64,000 nucleotides of DNA from Candidatus Igneacidithiobacillus taupoensis. Lineage in GTDB: Bacteria > Pseudomonadota > Gammaproteobacteria > Acidithiobacillales > Acidithiobacillaceae. The notes under the pieces were generated by a model that saw only the letters and a list, made by a program, of their open reading frames with translations, was not told the DNA's origin and made no database searches. The position numbers and the translations under genes are program-made. The stretch covers positions 1 through 64,000 of the forward strand of contig JAEPKX010000001.1 of assembly GCA_021375695.1 (NCBI GenBank), in the 5' to 3' direction. This document shows, piece by piece, positions 43,561-52,046 of the stretch (positions within the stretch are counted from its first letter, which is position 1; the number at the start of each line of letters is the position of its first letter).

Positions 43561-46500
43561 ATGGCTGAACCCTATGTCATTAAGATGCCCCAACTCTCGG
43601 ATACCATGACCGAGGGGGTGCTGGTTTCCTGGGAAAAACAACCCGGTGATCGGGTGGAACGGGGCGACGTAGTAGCAACCGTCGAAACCGACAAGGCCAT
43701 CATGGATGTGGAGGTCTTCCAGAGTGGCTACCTCTCTGGACCCTTGCTGGCGCCGGACTCTACGGTTCCCGTCGGCACCGTCATGGGGTATTTGGTAGAA
43801 GACCCCGCCCAGGTTCAGCATAGTGCGGCTGACACCCCTCTTTCGGGCAGCAGCGCAAGTCGTCAGTCCGTATCCAGCCCGGCTCCTGCAACTAGCGAAA
43901 CACAGAAAGAAAAAACACCCGCCATCGCTGGCCAGGCGATCAAAATGCCCCAACTATCGGACACCATGACCGAGGGGGTGCTGGTTTCCTGGGAAAAACA
44001 ACCCGGCGATCGCATCGAACGGGGCGACGTAGTGGCAACCGTCGAAACTGACAAGGCCATCATGGATGTGGAAGTCTTCCAGAGTGGCTATCTCTCTGGA
44101 CCTTTGCTGGCACCGGACTCCACGGTACCCGTCGGTGAACCCATTGGGTATCTGGTGGAGAGTCCGGAACAGGTCTTGCGAGAGACCCACAAGGTCCCGA
44201 GCACCACTGCCCCAAGCGGAACGGAGGCTGCTCCGAAACCGCTCCCGGCCACTACTCCTGCTGCCTCCGCTTTCAGCCCAGCAGCAAGGTCTGCACCCAG
44301 CCAGCAAAATGACGCCCAACCCGCACCTCGTCCCAGCCATCGCCCTGCCAGTCCCTATGCGCGGCTTCTGGCCGGGCAACGGGGCATGTCCCTGGAAGGA
44401 ATGACTGGAAGCGGTCCAGGGGGAGCTATCATCGCTGCCGATGTGCTCGGCGCCAACACGACTTCGTCTTCCGGATCGACTCCCACGGTTTTGGCCACCC
44501 CCGGGGAAGGGCGGCCCATGACCGCTATCGAAAAGGTCATCAGCCAGTCCATGACGGCGTCTCTCAGTATTCCGGTCTTCCACGTCACCATCCATGTCCA
44601 GCTTGATGCCCTCAGTCGGATCGCCAAGGCGCAAGGCGCCTCGATAACCGTGGCCTTGGCCAAGGCCGCATCCGTAGCCCTTACCCGGCACCCGCTCGTC
44701 AATGCCTGCTATCAGCCTGGAGATCGCATCATCGAAAACCGGCCCCACGATATCGGCATTGCTGCTACTACCGACGATGGTGGGCTGGTCGTTCCCGTAC
44801 TGCGAGATGTTGCCGAGCAATCCTTGCCTGCATTGCAAAAGCAATGGGTTCCCCTCCTGGAAAAGGCACGCAAGCGCCGCCTGCGTCCAGAAGAATATCA
44901 ACACCCTACCTTCACCATTTCCAATATGGGCATGTATGGGGTAAGCCAGTTCGATGCCATCGTCACCCCTGGTACAGCTGCTATCCTGGCCATTGCTGCC
45001 AAAGGTCCCCAAGGGATGCCCATTACCATTACTGCCGATCATCGGGTAATCAATGGTGCCGAGGCCGCGAGCTTCCTGCGCGACCTGAAGAGTGCCATCG
45101 AGCATCCCGAGACCTGGGCTGGCAGTCTGGGGCCGGCCATTCCCGAAGGAGACTTCGATACCCAGGTATTGGTCATCGGCGCGGGTCCAGGCGGTGAGGA
45201 TTGTGCGCGAGAGCTGGCGGAGCACGGTATCCAAGTCACCATGGTCAACAATGCTCCCTTGCCCGGTGGCGAATGCCTCTGGCGCGGCTGTATTCCCTCC
45301 AAGGCCTGGCGCGCTGCTGCGGATCGCATTCGCAACCGGGCCCACGATGCCATGATGGGATTGCACCTGGGTGAACCCCAACTGGACTGGGAACAGTTGG
45401 AAAAACATCGACGTGGAATTGTTCAGACCCGCGGCGAAATGGCTTTGAAGACGGATCAAGGGGTCAAGATCCAGGTATTGGAAGGCTTTGCCCACTTTAC
45501 CAGCCCCCATAGCGTGGAAATCACTGGCAAAGATGCCCGTACCCTTCGTTTTGGTGCCTGCGTCATTGCCACTGGTGCGCCAGCCTACGTTCCCCCTATC
45601 CCCGGGGCGCAAGAGGCACTGGCCAACAAAGCTGCCGTTACCTCTGATACTATCTGGGAATTATCGGCACCACCCAAGCGTCTATGCATCATTGGTGCGG
45701 GAGCCATTGGCATGGAAATGGCCCAGATCTTTCATGACTTTGGTGCGGAGGTCCTGGTGCTGGAGGCTTTGCCCCGCGCCGTTGCCGAAATGGAAAAGGA
45801 GGTGGCTGAACAGCTCCTGGCAGCCATTGGCAGGAACAGCCCCCGTCTGACCGTGCTAACCGGTGTCAAGGTAGCTGCCATTGCCGGAGAACCCGGACAA
45901 GTGCGGATTCGCTACAGCCAGAATGAGGATGCCGAGCAGGAATATGAGGCGGATCTGCTTCTCATCGCCACTGGGAAACGTCCCGATACCAGGGACCTGC
46001 AGCTGGAACAGGCCGGGGTTCAGCTAGGGGAACGTGGGGCCATTGCCGTGGATAGCAGCTGTCGCACCAATGTCTCCCATATCTATGCCGTAGGGGATGT
46101 CATTGGCGGCTATATGCTGGCCCACACCGCGGCCCAGCAGGGCCGTGTAGCTGCCCACAATTTATTGGGGGAACCCGCACGCTATGATGCCAGCAAGGAT
46201 TGTGGAGTAACCTTTACCAGGCCGGAAGTAGCTTTTGTAGGCCTGTCGAGCGAACAGGCAAAAGCAGCGGGCTTTGATGTGAGCGAGGTCAAAGTACCGC
46301 TGTCCATTGATGCCAAGGCCATGATGACCGGGGAAACTGATGGCTTGATCAAGCTGGTGGCCGACAAGAAAAGTCATCGCATCCTTGGGGTACACTTCCT
46401 GGCCGATCATGCGGATACGCTGGTGGGGGAGGCAGTCCTCATGGTTCATGGCGAAATGACTCTCGAACAGGTTGCGAGCGCCATTCATCCCCACCCCACC

Positions 46501-46575
46501 CAAACCGAGCTCTTTGGCGAATTGGCACGCCGACTGTTGTCGCGGCTGCGACGTTCGGCGCGGGCTGGACATTGA
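43561..46575 (+). CDS. aceF-lpdA: Fused dihydrolipoamide acetyltransferase (E2) - dihydrolipoamide dehydrogenase (E3)
   Basis: One 1004-aa polypeptide holds two lipoyl domains (about 5-80 and 125-200, each with ETDKAIMDVE around the lipoylated Lys), Pro/Ala linkers, a peripheral subunit-binding domain (SPYARLLAGQRGMSLEGM, about 263-300), the E2 acetyltransferase core (about 320-518) and a complete E3 (about 528-1004). E3 has the FAD site VLVIGAGPGGEDCA, the redox pair GGECLWRGCIPSK, the NAD site IIGAGAIGMEMAQIF and the C-terminal HPHPTQTE. The E2 motif is DHRVINGAEAA, with Asn where most E2s have Asp; plastid and cyanobacterial E2s also vary there. There is no stop or frameshift between E2 and E3. 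Confidence 0.93.
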   Translation: MAEPYVIKMPQLSDTMTEGVLVSWEKQPGDRVERGDVVATVETDKAIMDVEVFQSGYLSGPLLAPDSTVPVGTVMGYLVEDPAQVQHSAADTPLSGSSASRQSVSSPAPATSETQKEKTPAIAGQAIKMPQLSDTMTEGVLVSWEKQPGDRIERGDVVATVETDKAIMDVEVFQSGYLSGPLLAPDSTVPVGEPIGYLVESPEQVLRETHKVPSTTAPSGTEAAPKPLPATTPAASAFSPAARSAPSQQNDAQPAPRPSHRPASPYARLLAGQRGMSLEGMTGSGPGGAIIAADVLGANTTSSSGSTPTVLATPGEGRPMTAIEKVISQSMTASLSIPVFHVTIHVQLDALSRIAKAQGASITVALAKAASVALTRHPLVNACYQPGDRIIENRPHDIGIAATTDDGGLVVPVLRDVAEQSLPALQKQWVPLLEKARKRRLRPEEYQHPTFTISNMGMYGVSQFDAIVTPGTAAILAIAAKGPQGMPITITADHRVINGAEAASFLRDLKSAIEHPETWAGSLGPAIPEGDFDTQVLVIGAGPGGEDCARELAEHGIQVTMVNNAPLPGGECLWRGCIPSKAWRAAADRIRNRAHDAMMGLHLGEPQLDWEQLEKHRRGIVQTRGEMALKTDQGVKIQVLEGFAHFTSPHSVEITGKDARTLRFGACVIATGAPAYVPPIPGAQEALANKAAVTSDTIWELSAPPKRLCIIGAGAIGMEMAQIFHDFGAEVLVLEALPRAVAEMEKEVAEQLLAAIGRNSPRLTVLTGVKVAAIAGEPGQVRIRYSQNEDAEQEYEADLLLIATGKRPDTRDLQLEQAGVQLGERGAIAVDSSCRTNVSHIYAVGDVIGGYMLAHTAAQQGRVAAHNLLGEPARYDASKDCGVTFTRPEVAFVGLSSEQAKAAGFDVSEVKVPLSIDAKAMMTGETDGLIKLVADKKSHRILGVHFLADHADTLVGEAVLMVHGEMTLEQVASAIHPHPTQTELFGELARRLLSRLRRSARAGH
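43582..43775 (+). repeat. Lipoyl-domain repeat, copy 1
   Basis: This stretch and 43942-44135 are direct repeats of about 194 nt, offset by 360 nt. They differ at only about 14-18 positions by eye, mostly synonymous. They encode the two lipoyl domains of the E2-E3 fusion. Confidence 0.9.
43942..44135 (+). repeat. Lipoyl-domain repeat, copy 2
   Basis: Second copy of the direct repeat at 43582. Protein-level differences are nearly confined to RVE versus RIE in the PGDRVERGDV segment. Confidence 0.9.
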
Positions 46576-46578
46576 GGG

Positions 46579-47061
46579 ATGACCCTGCGGGCCATGGAGC
46601 AAGAGCCACCGGCCAATTATAGCTCCGTAAGTGGGCTACGGGGTGTCATTCTCCGCTTTTATGGCAAGACTCTGGATGTCATCGTCAGCATCCTCGTCTT
46701 TTTGATGCTGCTTACCCTTTTTATCGCCCTGTGGAATCTCATTGGCGATCTCTCTGATACTTTTCAAACCCTCCAGCAAGATCGCGTCATCTCCAGCCTG
46801 GTTTCGGATGTTCTTTCGGTTTTCGTCCTCATTGAACTGTTTCGGACCTTTACGGATTATTTGGAATTCCACCGTATTCGCCTGCGGGTACTGCTGGAAG
46901 TAGCCATTGTTTTTATCCTGCGAGAGCTCTTCATTGGGCTCTACGCCCATCGCCTTGGTCCCCTGGATCTCCTTGCCACGGCTGCACTACTTGCCGTACT
47001 CATCGGTGGGCGGATCGCTGCAGTGCGTTTCAACCCATCCAGGCATGGCCAGGGTGTCTGA
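46579..47061 (+). CDS. psiE: PsiE-like integral membrane protein
   Basis: The 160-aa protein has four predicted TM helices (about 29-52, 68-90, 100-120 and 125-145), with the conserved HRIRLRVLLEVAIVFILRELFIGLY that marks the phosphate-starvation-inducible PsiE family. Its function is not established beyond induction by phosphate starvation in E. coli. It starts just after the E2-E3 stop and is probably the last gene of the pdh transcript. No Pho box was recognised, so phosphate control is not evident here. Confidence 0.8.
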   Translation: MTLRAMEQEPPANYSSVSGLRGVILRFYGKTLDVIVSILVFLMLLTLFIALWNLIGDLSDTFQTLQQDRVISSLVSDVLSVFVLIELFRTFTDYLEFHRIRLRVLLEVAIVFILRELFIGLYAHRLGPLDLLATAALLAVLIGGRIAAVRFNPSRHGQGV

Positions 47062-47143
47062 GGGAAACCTTGACGAACCGGGTTAAAGGCGAGCAAACTT
47101 ATCAGGTATTGGAATGATGCGCGGTGCGCGAGGAGAGTCTTTC

Positions 47144-47515
47144 ATGAGTACAGCAACAGAAAGTTTGACCAACCTAGATAGCCTGCCACCAGTGATGACC
47201 CTCACCAACAGTGCTGCCGAAAAAATCAAGGCATTAATTGAAGAAGAAGGTACCCCAGATCTCAAATTACGTGTTTTTGTAACGGGAGGCGGCTGCTCCG
47301 GTTTCCAGTATGGCTTTACCTTTGATGAGAATGTCAACGAAGGCGATACCGAGGTCGAGCAGTTTGGGGTGAGTCTGCTGGTGGACCCCATGAGTTATCA
47401 ATATCTGGTCGGTGCTGAAATTGACTATACGGAAGGGCTGGAAGGGGCACAATTCGTGATCAAGAACCCCAACGCCACTACTACCTGCGGTTGCGGCTCT
47501 TCATTCTCGGCCTGA
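47144..47515 (+). CDS. erpA: A-type iron-sulfur cluster carrier ErpA
   Basis: ErpA delivers Fe-S clusters, including to IspG/IspH. The three ligand cysteines are in [12 protein letters not shown] and [11 protein letters not shown]. The 123-aa length from MSTATES fits ErpA better than IscA (about 107). GCGAGGAGAGTCTTTC provides a Shine-Dalgarno for ATG 47144; the track's start adds 10 residues. A clear terminator follows, so it is likely a single-gene unit. IscA or SufA cannot be excluded by sequence alone, but there is no isc/suf context. Confidence 0.9.
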   Translation: MSTATESLTNLDSLPPVMTLTNSAAEKIKALIEEEGTPDLKLRVFVTGGGCSGFQYGFTFDENVNEGDTEVEQFGVSLLVDPMSYQYLVGAEIDYTEGLEGAQFVIKNPNATTTCGCGSSFSA

Positions 47516-47537
47516 GCTTTTCCATTTTGGGCTGCAG

Positions 47538-47567
47538 AGGGAGACATTCTGGTCTCCCTTTCTTTTT
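47538..47567 (+). terminator. Rho-independent terminator of erpA
   Basis: AGGGAGAC-ATTCTG-GTCTCCCT forms an 8-bp stem followed by TTCTTTTT. Confidence 0.88.
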
Positions 47568-47619
47568 GCCCACAGGATATGATGAAGCATCATTACCCTG
47601 ACTAGACCCGGAGCCCGTC

Positions 47620-48780
47620 ATGTCCGATCCCACCGTCGTTCCTGGCCTTGAAGGCATCCCTGCTACCCACTCTGCCATTTCTCAAATCGATGGCGCTGCC
47701 GGTCAGCTGTTCTATCGCGGTTATCCCATCGCCGAACTGGTCGCCCAGAGTCATTACGAGGAAGTGGCGCTTTTGCTTTTGGATGGGGAATTACCCAATG
47801 CCCAGAGCCTGGAGCGCTTTGATGCCGGCCTGCGTGCCCACCGTCAGGTCAAGTATAATGTTCGGGAAATCATGAAATTCCTGCCCGTCACTGGTCATCC
47901 CATGGATATGCTCCATTGCGCGGTGGCGAGCCTGGGCATGTTCTACCCGCAGCAAGAACTTTCCGATGCCGAGCGGGAAAATGCTTCCCACCTGGACTCC
48001 ATGGCCATGCGGATCATTGCCCGCATCCCCACCATCGTCGCCATGTGGGATCAGATGCGCTTCGGCAATGATCCGATCCCTCCCCGTGCCGATCTCTGCC
48101 ACGCTGCCAATTTTTTGTATATGCTCCATGGTCAGGATCCTGATCCTCTGCATGTGCGAATCCTGGATGCCTGTTTCATCCTCCACGCCGAACACACTAT
48201 CAATGCCAGCACTTTTTCCGTGCTGGTCAGCACCTCTACCCTGACCAATCCCTATCACGTCATTGCCGGTGCCATAGGCACCCTGGCCGGTCCTCTGCAT
48301 GGTGGGGCCAACCAGCAAGTGGTGCAGATGCTGGAGGAAATCGGCAAGATCGAGCGGGTGGAAGCCTATCTGGAGAGCAAGCTGGCGGCCAAGGAAAAAA
48401 TCTGGGGCTTTGGTCACCGGGTCTATAAAACCCGTGATCCCCGCGCCACCATCCTCAAGGGAATGATGCAGGATCTGGCACAGGCTGGGCACCTTCGCCA
48501 TAGCCGATTGTTCGAGATCGCGCTGGGTCTGGAAGCTGCCGCAGAGAAACATCTCGGACCCAAAGGCATTTATGCCAATGTCGACTTCTACTCCGGGGTA
48601 CTGTATCACGAAATGGGGATCCGCGCCGATCTCTTCACGCCCATCTTTGCCATGGCCCGGAGTGTGGGCTGGTTGGCCCATTGGCGGGAACAGTTGAGCA
48701 ACAACCGGATCTTCCGCCCTACCCAAATCTACACGGGTGCGGCCCCACGATCCTATCTCCCTTTGGCGGAGCGTCCATGA
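47620..48780 (+). CDS. gltA: Citrate synthase (type resembling PrpC/Gram-positive CitZ)
   Basis: The enzyme condenses acetyl-CoA and oxaloacetate. Catalytic residues appear in HAEHTINAST, AGPLHGGANQQV and NVDFYSGVLYHEMG, with GFGHRVYKTRDPRA as the CoA-binding region. The 386-aa length without an N-terminal extension fits the shorter dimeric class that also includes 2-methylcitrate synthase; no prpB/prpD neighbour supports propionate use, so citrate synthase is preferred. It heads a long gene run and overlaps gshA by 4 nt (ATGA), linking TCA-cycle entry with glutathione synthesis. Confidence 0.9.
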   Translation: MSDPTVVPGLEGIPATHSAISQIDGAAGQLFYRGYPIAELVAQSHYEEVALLLLDGELPNAQSLERFDAGLRAHRQVKYNVREIMKFLPVTGHPMDMLHCAVASLGMFYPQQELSDAERENASHLDSMAMRIIARIPTIVAMWDQMRFGNDPIPPRADLCHAANFLYMLHGQDPDPLHVRILDACFILHAEHTINASTFSVLVSTSTLTNPYHVIAGAIGTLAGPLHGGANQQVVQMLEEIGKIERVEAYLESKLAAKEKIWGFGHRVYKTRDPRATILKGMMQDLAQAGHLRHSRLFEIALGLEAAAEKHLGPKGIYANVDFYSGVLYHEMGIRADLFTPIFAMARSVGWLAHWREQLSNNRIFRPTQIYTGAAPRSYLPLAERP

Positions 48781-50093
48781 TCGCCATTCTGGAGAACACC
48801 CCGCGTCTGGCCACCAATCAAATCGAGCCGCTCCATGATCTGGAGCGCCATCTGATTCAAGAGCAATGCGCCATCGAGCGGTGGTTTCGCTGTCAATGGC
48901 AACAAACTCCGCCGCCCTTTTATGGCTCGGTGGACCTGCGCAATGCTGGCTTCAAGTTAGCACCCGTGGACACCAACCTGTTTCCAGCCGGTTTCAATAA
49001 TCTCAACCCCAGCCACGCCACTTTATATATCACGGCCATCCAGCACTACCTGGACCAATACCATCCAAGCTTAGAAAGGCTGTTGCTGATTCCCGAAAAC
49101 CACACGCGCAACGGCTTCTATCTGGAGAGTCTAGCCCAGCTGAGCGAGCTCCTCCGCGAGGCGGGTTTGGATCTTCGCATTGCTTCCTGGGCCCTTTCTG
49201 CCCCCCAAGAATTTTCTTTACCCTCGGGAGGGAAACTGCAGATGGAGCCTTTGGAGCGTCGGGGCGAGCGCCTCGGGGCAGGGGACTTTGATCCGGAGCT
49301 GATCCTACTCAACAATGATCTTTCGGGAGGCGTCCCCGAGATCCTGAAAGGAATCAGCCAGGAGTTCACTCCTCCCTTGGCAGCAGGTTGGACCAGCCGT
49401 CGCAAAAGCCAGCACTTTGCCCACTATCATCATTTGGCCCAGGAGTTTGCTCAGGTCATCGACATCGATCCGTGGTTCATCGATCCGGCCTTCCGCCAGT
49501 GCAGCCAGGTGGATTTCCTGCATGCCGAAGGGATGGATTGTCTGGTAGAAAGCGTGGATTCGGTCCTCCAGGAGATCCGGGAAAAGTATCAACAGTATGG
49601 AATTCAATCGCGCCCCTTTGTTATCGTCAAAGCCGATGCCGGTACCTATGGCATGGGGGTGATGACTGCCCACTCCGGCGCCGAGCTGCGCGAACTCAAT
49701 CGCAAGGCACGTACCCGCATGGCCAAGAGCAAAGAGGGCCTTGCCATTAGTGATGTCTTCATCCAGGAAGGGGTTTATACCTTCGAACAGACCCCCGAGG
49801 ACTTTGTCGCCGAACCGGTGGTCTATTTGCTGGGGCAACAGGTCCTGGGCGGATTCTACCGGGTCCATCGGGAGCGTGGTGTCGATGAGAACCTCAATGC
49901 CCCCGGCGCCCATTTTGAACCCATGGCCTTTGTGGAACCAGGCATCAATCCCTGTCGCAAGTCGGCCCCCGATGCACCCGCCAACCGCCACTATGCCTAT
50001 GGCGTCATTGCTCGTTTGGCCCTGCTGGCAGCAGCCCGGGAAATCCAGGACTGGCAGCAGGGGAGGATCCTAGCATGCAGATTGCCGTCCTGA
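48777..50093 (+). CDS. gshA: Glutamate-cysteine ligase, T. ferrooxidans (ATP-grasp-like) type
   Basis: GshA joins glutamate and cysteine to give gamma-glutamylcysteine. This 438-aa protein matches the proteobacterial GshA family first defined from Acidithiobacillus (Thiobacillus) ferrooxidans, distinct from the E. coli form. Visible segments include YGSVDLRNAGFKLAPVDTNLFP, RPFVIVKADAGTYGMGVMT and GGFYRVHRERGVDENLNAPG, the latter two reminiscent of ATP-grasp nucleotide binding. The ATG at 48777 overlaps the citrate synthase stop; the track start at 48681 is inside that gene. It overlaps gshB by 19 nt. Confidence 0.92.
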   Translation: MIAILENTPRLATNQIEPLHDLERHLIQEQCAIERWFRCQWQQTPPPFYGSVDLRNAGFKLAPVDTNLFPAGFNNLNPSHATLYITAIQHYLDQYHPSLERLLLIPENHTRNGFYLESLAQLSELLREAGLDLRIASWALSAPQEFSLPSGGKLQMEPLERRGERLGAGDFDPELILLNNDLSGGVPEILKGISQEFTPPLAAGWTSRRKSQHFAHYHHLAQEFAQVIDIDPWFIDPAFRQCSQVDFLHAEGMDCLVESVDSVLQEIREKYQQYGIQSRPFVIVKADAGTYGMGVMTAHSGAELRELNRKARTRMAKSKEGLAISDVFIQEGVYTFEQTPEDFVAEPVVYLLGQQVLGGFYRVHRERGVDENLNAPGAHFEPMAFVEPGINPCRKSAPDAPANRHYAYGVIARLALLAAAREIQDWQQGRILACRLPS

Positions 50094-51004
50094 TGGACCC
50101 CATCCAGGGGATTCACCCTGCCAGGGATACCAGCTTTGCCATGCTGCTGACGGCCCAGTCCCGGGGACATAGCTGTTGGGTGATGACCATGGCGAGCCTG
50201 GAACTGCGGGATGGGCAAGCCTGGGGACAATTGCAAAAGGTCCATGTTGTCGACCAGGAAACCGACTTCTGCCAGCTGCAAACCCCAGAGTTGCGGCCGC
50301 TGGCTGCCTTTGATGTGGTGCTCATGCGCAAGGATCCGCCCGTGGATCTGGATTACCTCCACGCCTGCCAGATCCTGGAACATGCGGGAACCTGGGTGGT
50401 GAATGATCCCCAGGCTCTCCGTCTGGCCAACGAGAAACTGTTTCCATTGCGCTTTTCCCGCTGGTTACCTCCCTATCTGGTCAGTCGAAATTTGGAGGAT
50501 CTCCGTCAATTTCTGGACGAGCAGGGAGAGATCGTCGTCAAACCCTTGAGCGCCCGTGGAGGAGAAGGGGTTTTTTACCTACACGGCAAGGATCCCAATG
50601 TGGGCTCCATTCTGGAAACGGCGACGGGACGGGGTGAACACTATGTCATGGCGCAGCGTTTTTTGCCGGCCATCCGCCAGGGTGACAAACGGATCCTCCT
50701 GGTCGATGGGGAGGCCATTCCCGGGGCACTCCTGCGGGTACCGGCAGCGCACGACTTTCGGGGCAATCTGGTAGCCGGGGCAACGGCCCAAGCTGCGGAA
50801 CTGAGTCCTTCCGATCGGGAACTTTGTGCCGAACTTGGCCCGATCCTGCGGGAGCAGGGCCTGCTTTTTGTTGGCATTGATGTCATCGGCGGCCATTTGA
50901 CCGAAATCAACGTAACCAGTCCCACCGGGGCCCGAGAAATTCACCGTTTCTTCGGCGTTGATCCAACCACGCGGCTTTGGGAGCGTCTCGAACGGGGACC
51001 TTGA
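50075..51004 (+). CDS. gshB: Glutathione synthetase
   Basis: GshB adds glycine to gamma-glutamylcysteine. The N-terminus IAVLMDPIQGIHPARDTSFAML is typical, and the ATP-grasp elements are VVKPLSARGGEGVFY, RILLVDGEAIPGALLRVP and the metal site EINVTSPTGAREI. The 309-aa length matches E. coli (316). Start is inside the end of gshA, so GshA and GshB are made from one coupled transcript, providing thiol buffering suited to an oxidative, metal-rich habitat (inference). Confidence 0.95.
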   Translation: MQIAVLMDPIQGIHPARDTSFAMLLTAQSRGHSCWVMTMASLELRDGQAWGQLQKVHVVDQETDFCQLQTPELRPLAAFDVVLMRKDPPVDLDYLHACQILEHAGTWVVNDPQALRLANEKLFPLRFSRWLPPYLVSRNLEDLRQFLDEQGEIVVKPLSARGGEGVFYLHGKDPNVGSILETATGRGEHYVMAQRFLPAIRQGDKRILLVDGEAIPGALLRVPAAHDFRGNLVAGATAQAAELSPSDRELCAELGPILREQGLLFVGIDVIGGHLTEINVTSPTGAREIHRFFGVDPTTRLWERLERGP

Positions 51005-51058
51005 TTCTCCCCTTGCGGGGGCTGCCCATGCCCACCCAAAAACAGGTATCATAGAACC

Positions 51059-51616
51059 ATGGAATTCTCCTCCCTAAAAAATCATCTTCTGATAGCCATG
51101 CCCAACCTGCACGATGGCATGTTTGATCGTAGTGTCATATTGATCTGCGAACATAATGCCGAGGGGGCCATGGGTGTGGTTGTCAACCGCCTGCTCGACA
51201 TCAATATGGCCGATGCTCTCAAGGCCCTGGATATCCGTCCCCCTGAAGAAATGATCCATCGTCCCGTCTACTGGGGTGGACCCGTCAGCCCCCAGCATGG
51301 TTTCATTCTGCACCAGCCGGTAGGTGCGTGGGGTTCGAGCCTGGTCATCAGTCCGGATTTGGCTCTTACCAGCTCTCCAGATATTCTGGAAGCCATTGCA
51401 GAGCATCGTGGGCCCTCCCAGTATCTCTTGGCGCTAGGCTACGCCGGCTGGGGTGGGGGTCAGTTAGAACAGGAAATCCGCGAGAATTCCTGGCTGCACG
51501 GCCCCGTCGACCAGAGTGTACTCTTTGCACTGCCAGCAGCAGAGCGTTGGGCGGCAGCTGCCAAGGGTCTGGGAATCGATATGCGCTTACTTACCGGGGC
51601 TGCTGGTCATGCCTGA
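51059..51616 (+). CDS. yqgE: YqgE/AlgH family protein (DUF179)
   Basis: The 185-aa protein has the DUF179 signatures LIAMPNLHDGMFDRSVILICEHNAEGAMGVVVNRLLD, YWGGPVSPQHGFILH and GYAGWGGGQLEQEIRENSWL. Its biochemical role is unknown; AlgH in Pseudomonas was linked to alginate regulation. It sits between gshB and ruvX, as yqgE does in E. coli, and overlaps ruvX by 8 nt. A short CCCC-TTGC-GGGG hairpin lies in the 54-nt spacer after gshB but has no T tract. Confidence 0.93.
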   Translation: MEFSSLKNHLLIAMPNLHDGMFDRSVILICEHNAEGAMGVVVNRLLDINMADALKALDIRPPEEMIHRPVYWGGPVSPQHGFILHQPVGAWGSSLVISPDLALTSSPDILEAIAEHRGPSQYLLALGYAGWGGGQLEQEIRENSWLHGPVDQSVLFALPAAERWAAAAKGLGIDMRLLTGAAGHA

Positions 51617-52046
51617 GGGCCCCTGGCTCGGGATCGATTACGGCACGCGAAGAATTGGCATTGCTTTCTTGGGGGAAAGTGGCCTGGCAGCACAACCTTT
51701 GGGAAGGGTTCACAATGGCCCAAACGGCCCGGACTGGCTTGCCCTGGATCGATTGATCCAGCGCTGGCAGCCGCGTGAACTGGTGATTGGATTGCCCAGG
51801 CGCGCCGATGGCAGCGAAGGATCGGTGGCGCAGGCAGCGCGCCGCTTTGCCCGAGCGTTACAGGCCCGGCATCCCCTGCCATTGCACTGGATCGATGAAC
51901 GACTGAGCAGTTATGCCGCCGAAGCCCTGCTCCAGGAAAGGAGGATGGCGCGGGTAGATCGGGAGTTCCTACGGGACTCCCTTGCTGCTTGCGCCATCGT
52001 CCAAAGCTATCTCCAGGAGAAAACATGGTCGCCAGCTGGGATCTAA
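51609..52046 (+). CDS. ruvX: Putative Holliday junction resolvase YqgF (RuvX)
   Basis: YqgF has an RNase H-like fold and acts in 16S rRNA 5' maturation and possibly in recombination. The 145-aa protein begins MPEGPWLGIDYGTRRIGIA, containing the first catalytic Asp, followed by LVIGLPRRADGSEG, WIDERLSSYAAEALL and DSLAACAIVQSYL with the remaining acidic residues. The chosen ATG overlaps yqgE by 8 nt; the track start at 51516 is inside yqgE. It overlaps pyrR by 22 nt. Confidence 0.94.
   Translation: MPEGPWLGIDYGTRRIGIAFLGESGLAAQPLGRVHNGPNGPDWLALDRLIQRWQPRELVIGLPRRADGSEGSVAQAARRFARALQARHPLPLHWIDERLSSYAAEALLQERRMARVDREFLRDSLAACAIVQSYLQEKTWSPAGI

Noticed and set aside
43954-45612. 552-aa antisense ORF across the E2-E3 fusion
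   Set aside because: Its frame mirrors the conserved E2-E3 protein; composition is Gly/Arg/His-rich with no domain, and no Shine-Dalgarno was seen. The repeat of lipoyl domains also produces a repeat in this shadow.
51005-51035. Terminator after gshB
   Set aside because: The CCCC-TTGC-GGGG hairpin is short and has no following T run, so it is unlikely to end transcription.
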